A DNA stretch of 23,103 nt, from the NCBI GenBank assembly GCA_902482035.1, contig CABSYW010000038.1, positions 1 to 23,103 of the forward strand, in the 5' to 3' direction. This DNA is from an uncultured Collinsella sp. (GTDB taxonomy: Bacteria; Actinomycetota; Coriobacteriia; Coriobacteriales; Coriobacteriaceae). Both the position numbers and the translations under genes were made by a program. This document shows positions 7,749-15,000 of this stretch, in pieces; the stretch's first letter is position 1; each line of letters opens with the position of its first letter. The notes under the pieces were generated by a model. That model saw only the letters and a list, made by a program, of their open reading frames with translations. It ran no database searches and was not told where the DNA came from.

Positions 7749-7777
7749 GTGGCTCCCCTTCATTGAAGTGTGTGCTG

Positions 7778-8272
7778 TTAGAGCCCCAAGCTCTGCTTGG
7801 TGGCGGCGCAGGTGAGCTCGCCGTGCTTAACGCCGCGCAGCCCCAGCAACCGGTCCGCCAGCTCGTAGACGCGTTTGCCGCGACCCTTGAGCGCCAGAAT
7901 CTCCAGGCAGTTGTGGTGGTCCAGATGCACGTGCATGGTCGAGACAATCTCGTCGGTGTAGTCGTGCTGCACCTCGTCCAGACGGCGCGTCAGGTCGCCG
8001 GTGTGGTGGTCATAGATCATGGTGAGCGAACCGATAACCTGCTCGTCGGGCGTGCGCATCTGCTCCTTGGCGATCGAGGCGCGAATCAGATCGCGTACGG
8101 CCTCGGAACGGTTGGCCACGTCACCGCGGCGTGCGATCTGCTCGTCAAAGCGGCGCAGCAGGTCGTCGGGCGCGGTGACCGAAAAGCGGACCAGCTCGGA
8201 GCTGGAGCCGCTGCAACGGCAGCTCGCATCGTCGTCCGTACCGTAATCGTGCGCGTGCTCGTGCTCGGCCAC
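7778..8272 (-). CDS. nikR: NikR-type nickel-responsive regulator with a metal-ligand-rich N-terminal extension
   Basis: This 164-residue ribbon-helix-helix/ACT regulator binds Ni(II) and then DNA, usually to repress nickel uptake or nickel-enzyme genes. The DNA-binding part begins at ELVRFSV (26-32). The nickel ligands are all present: His103, His114, His116 and Cys122, each offset by exactly 27 from His76, His87, His89 and Cys95 of E. coli NikR. The extra N-terminus has HEHAH (4-8) and CRC (18-20). It cannot be trimmed, since no other start codon occurs before the RHH domain. The GTG start at 8272 lies one base after the TAA of the upstream small gene, with only a weak ribosome site, so it is likely translated by coupling. 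Position at the head of hypF suggests control of the hyp genes, but I could not identify its operator. Confidence 0.92.
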   Translation of the reverse strand: MAEHEHAHDYGTDDDASCRCSGSSSELVRFSVTAPDDLLRRFDEQIARRGDVANRSEAVRDLIRASIAKEQMRTPDEQVIGSLTMIYDHHTGDLTRRLDEVQHDYTDEIVSTMHVHLDHHNCLEILALKGRGKRVYELADRLLGLRGVKHGELTCAATKQSLGL

Positions 8273-8273
8273 G

Positions 8274-8522
8274 TTACACCAGTTTCACAGAGCCGACGGA
8301 GTTGTGATCTGCCTCGATGGCCTCCTCGTAGCCCTCGAGCGCATCGTGCGCCTCGTGCAGCGCAGACATGGCGGCCTCGAGCTTGGCGCCAATGCGCTCC
8401 ATGTCAAAGTTCTCGGTCGCATGCAGCAGCTGATGGCTCCACTCGTGAGCGAGCTCAATGGTGTCGTCGACCTGCTTGACGCTCATGGCAAGCTGGCTCA
8501 TGTTCATTCCGACGTCATGCAT
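8274..8522 (-). CDS. Small helical His-containing protein heading the nikR-hyp cluster
   Basis: I do not recognise a family for this 82-residue protein. It starts at the ATG at 8522 behind AGGAG (six bases upstream) and ends one base before nikR. It is predicted almost wholly helical, with acidic character and seven histidines (2, 26, 30, 34, 56, 59, 73). Of these His26/30/34 fall on one helical face (i, i+4, i+8) and His56/59 on another. It has no cysteine, signal peptide or membrane segment. A four-helix or hairpin metal- or partner-binding protein would fit, but that is inference. Its place as first gene of a nickel regulator and hydrogenase-maturation cluster suggests a role in nickel handling or in modulating NikR or Hyp proteins. 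The ribosome site and tight spacing make it a real gene. Confidence 0.8.
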   Translation of the reverse strand: MHDVGMNMSQLAMSVKQVDDTIELAHEWSHQLLHATENFDMERIGAKLEAAMSALHEAHDALEGYEEAIEADHNSVGSVKLV

Positions 8523-8742
8523 GGGAATCTCCTTTTGCGTGGGGCGATATGGTGGTTCAGATTCTACTACGCCCGCCATGGGCGCCGCCGCATAAGAAAA
8601 CGGGCGCGAGTCCGTCTGACCCGCACCCGTTCGCTGGGGGCTGTTTGTGTCTACCATACTATCCGCGGTCGCATGCCTTGCGTTTGGCACTCCGGCGAGC
8701 GGTGCGAAACCGCTCATGGACGGCAGGCAAGTAACAAGCGTA
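8523..8742 (-). other. Spacer upstream of the nikR-hyp cluster
   Basis: This holds the thioredoxin terminator (8594-8631) and, between it and the first gene, a TAGAAT hexamer (8566-8561 on the - strand) that could be the -10 box of the cluster promoter. No good -35 box stands 16-18 bases before it. I saw no dyad resembling the GTATGA/TCATAC-type NikR site, so the operator remains unidentified. Confidence 0.35.
8594..8631 (-). terminator. Terminator of the thioredoxin gene
   Basis: Read on the - strand, AACGGGTGCGGGTC and GACTCGCGCCCGTT (8631-8618 and 8612-8599) form a 14-bp stem with two G:T pairs, followed by a T-rich tail. It lies about 110 bases after the trxA stop. Confidence 0.75.
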
Positions 8743-9063
8743 TTACAGATGTTTCTCCAGCAGTGCCTGAAGTCTTGCCTTGGGTAAGGCGCCGACCGAG
8801 CGGTCGACCTCCTCGCCGTTCTTAAAGACGATCAGCGTAGGGATGCTCATGACGCCAAACTTCATGGCCAGGTCCTGGTTGTCATCGACGTTGCACTTGG
8901 CCACAGCCAGCTTGCCGGCCAGTTCGTCGGCAACCTCGTCTACGATGGGCGAGAGCGAGCGGCAGGGGCCGCACCACGGGGCCCAAAAATCAACCAGTAC
9001 GGGCAGGCTGTCGTTGACGACAGCGTCGAAGTTCTCGGGGGTAATCTGCTTGATGTCAGCCAT
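8743..9063 (-). CDS. trxA: Thioredoxin
   Basis: This is a 106-residue cytoplasmic thioredoxin, the general dithiol reductant for reductases and oxidised proteins. It carries the classic FWAPWCGPC active site (Cys31 and Cys34), the cis-proline loop MSIPTLIVF (Pro75) and the usual length for the family. The start at 9063 has GGAGG five bases upstream; a longer frame to 9147 lacks a ribosome site and would add an untypical leader. It is transcribed alone, with a terminator after it, and is divergent from the gene at 9200. No thioredoxin reductase is in view. The proximity to the hyp cluster is probably accidental because a terminator separates them. Confidence 0.96.
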   Translation of the reverse strand: MADIKQITPENFDAVVNDSLPVLVDFWAPWCGPCRSLSPIVDEVADELAGKLAVAKCNVDDNQDLAMKFGVMSIPTLIVFKNGEEVDRSVGALPKARLQALLEKHL

Positions 9064-9165
9064 GGTGACCTCCATAATGCGACGCGGCTCGGCCGCGTAA
9101 AACTCAGTACGACCGTGCTTATACCCAGCGGCTCGTAAAGCAACCACTCGCGGGCGGCTCTTTTA

Positions 9166-9171
9166 TATAAT
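9166..9171 (+). promoter_or_regulatory. Perfect -10 box (TATAAT) in the divergent trxA / 9200 spacer
   Basis: TATAAT stands 28 bases before the ATG at 9200, within an A/T island (TTTTATATAATGG) in a GC-rich spacer. The expected -35 region has no good hexamer, so activity may need an activator or rely on the -10 alone. Confidence 0.45.
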
Positions 9172-9199
9172 GGTGGGCACGCAAACGATTGGAGAGCGC

Positions 9200-9775
9200 A
9201 TGCCCACGTCACAAAGCCAGAAAAAAGAAGCCATCGCTCAGGCGACCGAGCAGGAGCTCGCGTCGCTTGCAGATCGCGGCGTGCGTATCGCGGGCAACGC
9301 GTGCTCGCCGATTGTGCTGGTCAAAGGCGATTTGGATGAAGCCGAGTGCTCGGGCGGCGAGCTGGCTGCTGGCGCGGATGGCGCCGCGTTGCGCAAGGCG
9401 CTCGGCGCCATCGGATATGCCCCCGAGGATTTTTGCGTGCTGGCAAGCGTCGCCGGCGCGGGCGACGGAGCGGTCGCGGCGGGCGAGGCCCTGACGTGCG
9501 ACCTGTTCCGCGAGGCGCTGGAGACCTTGGACCCCGAGGCGGTGCTGCTGCTGGACAACAGTGCGGCTGATGTCATGCGCGAGACCTATGCCGATATGCT
9601 TGTGGCAATTGATGACTTTGACACCGCTATGCTCAAGCCCGGCCTGGTCGCCCATGTGCAGGGGCGCCGCGTGCTGGCGCTCGACGGTTTTGAGGCGGCG
9701 CTCACCGACAAGGCCGCCAAGCAGCGCATGTGGGCCTACATTAAGCAGCTGACCCCGGCGGCTGCACCGCTGTAG
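9200..9775 (+). CDS. Uncharacterised protein, possible degenerate uracil-DNA-glycosylase fold
   Basis: This is a 191-residue cytoplasmic protein with no signal or membrane segment. Parts follow the plan of family-4-type uracil-DNA glycosylases. GADGAALRKALGAIGYAPEDF resembles the 'GxxGxxLxxxLxxIGL' helix that follows the first motif. LFREALETLDPEAVLLLDNSAAD resembles 'CRPxLxxxIxxxxPxVVxxLG'. The end, VLALDGFEAALTDKAAKQRMW, resembles the segment after the catalytic His-Pro motif. The catalytic residues and iron-sulfur cysteines of that family are not there, so enzyme activity is doubtful. GGAGAG (9191-9196) supports the ATG at 9200. It is divergent from trxA. The fold assignment is inference by eye and needs a profile search. 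Confidence 0.78.
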   Translation: MPTSQSQKKEAIAQATEQELASLADRGVRIAGNACSPIVLVKGDLDEAECSGGELAAGADGAALRKALGAIGYAPEDFCVLASVAGAGDGAVAAGEALTCDLFREALETLDPEAVLLLDNSAADVMRETYADMLVAIDDFDTAMLKPGLVAHVQGRRVLALDGFEAALTDKAAKQRMWAYIKQLTPAAAPL

Positions 9776-9793
9776 CGAGGCTGGCGGCAGCCC

Positions 9794-11071
9794 CTACATC
9801 ACGGCGCGCAGCTCAAACCGGTCGCCGTTAATGCGGAACTGGCAGTTGCCGTTCATGCGCTCGACGGCAAGCATAATGCTTTTGGTGCCAAAGCCGTGCC
9901 CAGTGTGCTGAGCCACGGGCATGCCGTCGACCATGTGCGGCGCACGGCCAAACGTGTTGGAAACCAGCAATAGAAGCTGACCGTCTTCGTAGCGAAGGTC
10001 CAGGTCGACAAATCGTTTGCCCTCGGGGGCGGCGCTCGCCGCGGCGATGGCATTGTCCAGGGCGTTCGATACCACACTGAACAGATCGACATCGCTCACG
10101 TGGACGGTCTCGGGCACGGCGGCGCGCAGGTCGGCGGTGATGCCGTGCGCGTTGATGTCCGCGGAAAGCGACGAGAGCGCAATGTTGACCGTTTCGTTGG
10201 CGCAGTAGCGGCGCACGGCGGTGCGGTCGTTGGTCTCGCAGAGCGCGTCGATGCGCTCGAGTGCCTCATCGGTGCGACCCTCTTCGATCAGGGCCGCTAG
10301 ACCGCGCAGGTAGTGGCGCATGTCGTGACGGAGAACCGAGAGCTCGCGTCCGGACTGGCGCCAGGCTTCGAGCTCTTTGATGGCCGCGCTGTCGCGGGTC
10401 GCGAGCATCCAGCGCTCACGCTCGGCGATTTCCTTTGCCTCGTATTCGCGAAGGTAGACGGCAAGAAACATAAGGTAGAAGGCGCAGAGTGCGAACGCCA
10501 AAAACTCAACGGTTACCACCGAGCCCGAGTGGAAGAGCGTGGTATAGACGTTGGTGGCGTAGTCGAAGATGTAGTAGACAAGCGGCAGGATGAGCAGAAT
10601 CTCCAGCTCGGTGGGGCTTTTGATCGCCAGGCGGGGGCCAATGTCGCTTGCCCAATGCAACAAGACGGCAAAGACGCCGAGTGTGGTGATGATGCGCGCC
10701 ACGTAGTACGCGACCTGCGAATCGGTGGCGGCGAATGCGGCGATGCCCATCCAGTTGCTAAACTGGCAGCTCAGGTAGGCGCTGGTAACGCCCAGGATGG
10801 CGAGCAGTGGACTCAGACGATAGCGTACGCACAGGTAGACGACAAGCGGCAGATGCACGACGAGCGGATAGGCCTGTCGGGCGAAAAGCTCGCCGCCGAC
10901 GAGGTTGGCAATCGCAAAAGCGGTGCCGGTTACGGCGCCGATCCCCACCAGCTCGAGCGAATGGCGGCGGTTGATCTCGACACCGCACAGCGCCGCCGAG
11001 GCAAAGACGCCAAAGAGCAACGTCGTCGCATGGTGGATTGCCCAAAGTACCAGTTCTGCCGAGGAAAGCAT
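9794..11071 (-). CDS. AgrC/GHKL-type membrane sensor histidine kinase
   Basis: This 425-residue sensor kinase has about six membrane helices in its first ~210 residues and almost no extracytoplasmic domain. A coiled linker follows (about 208-245), then the phospho-acceptor motif LRHDMRHYL with His249. The GHKL ATPase has an N-box SNALDNA (335-341) and a G-box GHGFGTKS (391-398). This is the layout of peptide-sensing kinases such as AgrC and of related natural-signal sensors. The ATG at 11071 overlaps the TGA of the response regulator by one base (TGATG), with GGGAG upstream, so the two are translated together. No AgrB/AgrD-like peptide gene is nearby, so the ligand is unknown. It presumably phosphorylates the LytTR regulator encoded just upstream. 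Confidence 0.93.
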   Translation of the reverse strand: MLSSAELVLWAIHHATTLLFGVFASAALCGVEINRRHSLELVGIGAVTGTAFAIANLVGGELFARQAYPLVVHLPLVVYLCVRYRLSPLLAILGVTSAYLSCQFSNWMGIAAFAATDSQVAYYVARIITTLGVFAVLLHWASDIGPRLAIKSPTELEILLILPLVYYIFDYATNVYTTLFHSGSVVTVEFLAFALCAFYLMFLAVYLREYEAKEIAERERWMLATRDSAAIKELEAWRQSGRELSVLRHDMRHYLRGLAALIEEGRTDEALERIDALCETNDRTAVRRYCANETVNIALSSLSADINAHGITADLRAAVPETVHVSDVDLFSVVSNALDNAIAAASAAPEGKRFVDLDLRYEDGQLLLLVSNTFGRAPHMVDGMPVAQHTGHGFGTKSIMLAVERMNGNCQFRINGDRFELRAVM

Positions 11072-11793
11072 CAGCGTCTCCCGCCCTCGAACCGTACCGC
11101 AAAGTAGGCGTCTTGGAATCCCTGCTTGCAGCTGCGCGCGAGCGGTATGCACGCGCCCGAGCGCATGACGATTTCCGTGCGGTTAAAGTGGTCGATATTG
11201 CGCAGATTGACCTGGTAGCTGCGGTGGCACTTAAAGAAGGTCGCGTTTTGGGCCAGTCGGTCCTCGATGCTGCGGAACGGCTCGAGCGCCTCGATATCGC
11301 GGCCATCGCGCAGGTGGAAGACCACGTGCTTGTTGCGGGCCTCGGCATATTCGATATCGGATAGGCGCAGGGCATGGTAGCCAAAGGACGTCTTGATGAC
11401 GAGTTCGTCGGTCGCTGCCGGACGCAGGCTCGACAGCTCGTCGAGCAGTTGCGCCACGCGCTCGTAGGTCACGGGTTTGAGCAGGTAGTCGAAGGCGCGG
11501 ACCTCGTAGGACTCAAGTGCGAACTCGGGTGATGAGGTCAGAAATACCAAGCGCACGGCGGTATCGGATTGGCGCAGCTCGCGGGCGGTGTCCATGCCGT
11601 TGACGAGCGGCATGATCATGTCGAGCATGATAATGTCGGCGCGCGATGCAGCATGGCGTGCCAGCAGGTCCTCGCCGCGCGTAGCGAGTGCAACATCGAC
11701 CGCCGTGCCCGTCTCGGTCGACCAGCGGTTGATCATGCGGTGCAGGTTATCTAGAAAGGCGACGTCGTCGTCGCAGGCGATGATTTTGAGCAT
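11071..11793 (-). CDS. LytTR-family response regulator
   Basis: This is a 240-residue transcription regulator of the AgrA/LytR type. The receiver domain (1-120) has the acidic pair Asp8/Asp9, the phosphorylation site Asp58 in MLDMIMP, Thr86 and Lys106 in LKPV. The LytTR DNA-binding domain (about 130-235) includes the typical FFKCHRSYQVNLRNI segment (187-201). It is phosphorylated by the kinase encoded next to it and would bind paired direct repeats at target promoters. The ATG at 11793 is chosen because the receiver begins there and a G-rich stretch precedes it; the open frame further upstream looks non-coding. The gene is divergent from the giant surface protein, which is therefore a candidate target. 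Confidence 0.94.
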   Translation of the reverse strand: MLKIIACDDDVAFLDNLHRMINRWSTETGTAVDVALATRGEDLLARHAASRADIIMLDMIMPLVNGMDTARELRQSDTAVRLVFLTSSPEFALESYEVRAFDYLLKPVTYERVAQLLDELSSLRPAATDELVIKTSFGYHALRLSDIEYAEARNKHVVFHLRDGRDIEALEPFRSIEDRLAQNATFFKCHRSYQVNLRNIDHFNRTEIVMRSGACIPLARSCKQGFQDAYFAVRFEGGRR

Positions 11794-12036
11794 ATTGGGC
11801 CCCCTTAGTACCTCGATTTTGCCACATCGCGCACGCGCCACCCGCGGGGGTGCGTTCCGTTTGCGCCCCACGGTACGCAACTCGCGCCGAGCGGCAGGGT
11901 GTCAAAACATGCGGTTGCACAATACCAGGTGGATATATATGTCGATTTGAGCTGGCGGCTGGCGAGGGACCATGCCGGCCGCCAGCGCCAAGCGATATCG
12001 GACATCGCGAAAGCATAGGGGCAAGGGAGCTGAACG
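11794..12036. promoter_or_regulatory. Divergent control region between the LytTR regulator and the surface protein
   Basis: These 243 bases must hold promoters in both directions. On the + strand TTGCAC (11915-11920) precedes an A/T island (11933-11940). The spacing to a good -10 is irregular (15 bases to TATATG), which is a common sign of an activator-dependent promoter. Downstream, GCTGGCGGC (11951-11959) and GCCGCCAGC (11978-11986) form a perfect 9-bp stem in what would be the leader of the surface-protein mRNA. I found no convincing pair of LytTR direct repeats by eye. Confidence 0.4.
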
Positions 12037-15000
12037 ATGAGGGAGAAGAAGATGGGGATGCGCGCTGCGTTGACGCGTCTGCTGGGTATCGCAACCGTGG
12101 CATGCGCACTCGTGGCGACGCCGGCCGTGGCCAGTGCCGAGACACGGGTGCCTGCTAATACACAAGCGCTGTCGCTTGGACAGGCAGGCAAAGAGCCCGT
12201 TAAAATCACCGAGCCTGGTTGCTATGTGCTCAGGACGAGCGAAAATCAGACCACACCCTCCTCGGGCTACGTCATCGACGTTCCGAACGCGACATCGTAT
12301 AACCCTGTGACGATTTTCATTGATGGCACGGTCTACGTGAACGGCAGTACGAACTCGTTAGTTGGGCAAACTCGATGGCTGTTCAACATTAAACAGGGCA
12401 GCAATATCGAGTTCATCGGTATCAACAATCCGTGCGTCAGCTTTCATGATAAGAATGGGGGGAACCAGTCCGTAAGCGGGTTTTTGACCGACCGATATTA
12501 CGACGGTGGCTACAAAAATGCTTCGGGTGACATCTCGGTTAGCCTAAAGCTCGGCGATGGTTCTCAGAACTTCTTCCTCTCGTACAGCAGTAGGCTCGAC
12601 CAAAAGGTGCCTGCGATTTCGTTGGGAAGCACCGAGGGCGAGCTGACCGCCAAGTTCGAAAAGCTGAAGATCCAAGGCTATGTTGGTAGGTCGGGCGCAG
12701 TGGCGGGCAACGCTCAAGAGTATGCCGTCCCTGCGCATCTCTTCCGTGAGGGCAGGGATACGACTGGTGGCAACATCAATCCCTTCACGGCGACTTTTAC
12801 CGACTGCGAGTTCTACGATACGTCCGGAGACTTTAATGGTGCTGTTTCCGTCGATGGCAACAGCAGCTTCAAGATGCCCAAAGACGGAAGCGCTGTCGCA
12901 AAGTTGACAGCGACGTTCAACAATTGCAGCTTCAGTGGGCACAATGGCGGCGGCAATGGGGAGAACTTGGGCGTCAGGCAGACGAACAATAGCTACAGCT
13001 CAGTCGAAGCGTCTCGTTATTTTGCTAACTCCTCTATTCTTAATACCTATGCCGTCGCCGGCGTGATGGGCGTCACCAACGCTACGGTCAACCTCAACAG
13101 CTGCACGATGAGCAACTTCCACAGCACGCGTTCGAGCTCGGCCGACAACACTTTGACAGTCGATGCCCTTAATGTTGCTCGAAGCGCTCGCTGCAACATA
13201 AACGGTGGCACGATTGAACGCTATGGCGCACGCGGCAATACGTGCGTGGTATACGCCGCTGGAACCCTTAACCTTAGCGGGTCGCCGACTATCGCGAGCT
13301 TTTGGAAGAACAGCCATGCCGGAGATACAACGACAGGCGACGGATATACCGAGGCAGATATCGCCACAGGAACCGCCAAGAGCTTGTACATCCCTAAGAA
13401 AAAGAGCTCCGATGCCACGGCCCCTGTGTTGAACCTTGCGTCTGGCCTCTCCGTGCGCGGAGGCGATGACCATGTTTGGATCTCGATTGAGGAGACTGCG
13501 GACAGCAATGGCGTAAAGTCGCGTGTCCTTGGCACCTGCGAATCCAACAAGATTGAAGGCGTTGTGCCAGACGGCTCGTCCAAGAACGACGACAACTCCG
13601 ACAAGTACGAGATCGTGAACCTTAACGGCGATCTCACCTTCCGCGAGACCATTCACCAGCATAAGTGGAAGGTCGAAGCTGACGGCATGGGCGTTCGTGC
13701 ATCGTGCGTGGGCCCGTTCCGCAACGGCGAGTGCGAATATGGCATGGGCGAGGACGGCGAGCCCAAAAAGTACCTGAGGGCCACGTACAAGCTCTCCATG
13801 TCCAAGGCAACGAGCTCTCAGAGTACCGAGCTTGTCTATGACGGCTGCCCGGTCAAGATTGCTTTGAACAAGGACGGCGCGTGGAATCTAGAGCAGATGG
13901 GCGTGACAGCTAGCGAAGAATTCGCGTGGTACCAGTGCAAGTCCCAGGCGGACGCCGAGGCATATAAAAACGGCACCAAGCTCAAGGATGCTCCGGCGGA
14001 CGCTGGCTACTACTATGTCGTTACGAGCTTTAAGACCGCCTCTGGTCAGACACTCAAGGGCAAGAAGGCCTTTGAGATTTCTCCGCGTCGCCTGATTAAG
14101 AATCAATCCTACAAGTTCACCCTTAAAGATGGCGGCAAGGGCGCGGGCAAGTATGCCTATGACTGCAAGGAACATCAGCCTGTCGTTGAAAGTGCAAAGT
14201 TCAAGAATGGTGCCGGCGAGTGGGTCGATCTCGTTGAGGGCAAGGATTACGAGCTCAGCGCTCGAAGTGAATCCGGGCTGAAGCAGACCGAGCCAGGGCA
14301 ATACGAGTGCATTGTCATCGGTAAGGGCAACTTCACGACCGATGGCGGCACCACAAGTGTTCTGACGCTCAAATGGGAGATCGTTGACGTTTCGCGCTTT
14401 GACCTCGAGGTCGCTGGCTTCGATGGCACCTATGACGGCGACGAGCACGGCATTACAGTCAACGTTAAGAGTGACCCCGTTCCGGCGGATATGAAAATTG
14501 AGTACCGTGAAGACGGCGGTGATTGGACGACGGACAAGCCGACCTATCGCAATGCGGCCGAGTACACGACCCGTTACCGTGTGACGGCTTCCGACTACCT
14601 GACCGTTACGGGCCAAGCGACCGTGAAGATTTCCAAGGCAGACCAGGAAGCGCCGGCTGGGCTCGTGGGCAATAATTGGACCACGTGCAGCAGCAAGGAC
14701 GGCTCCATCTCGGGCGTGACCAAGAAAATGGAATACCGCCACGAATTCAGCAAAGACTACCAGAAGATAACGTCTGACGATAAACTGACCGGTCTTGCGA
14801 AGTCGGGAACGTACTACGTCCGCTTTGCCGAGGATAACAATCACAATGCGTCTGCCGATACCGAGGTTAAGATTGAGTCGGGACCCCATGCTGTTGCCGA
14901 CAATGCAGCTTGGAAGTCGAATGGCGAAGGTAGCCACGTTAAGCGCTGCAAGTACTGCAAGACGGTGCAGGAGCGCCAGCCCTGCAGGTGGGGGTACAAA

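Noticed and set aside
8523..8594. Classic NikR operator (GTATGA/TCATAC type)
   Set aside because: No such dyad is visible upstream of the cluster. If NikR acts here it uses a site I cannot recognise.
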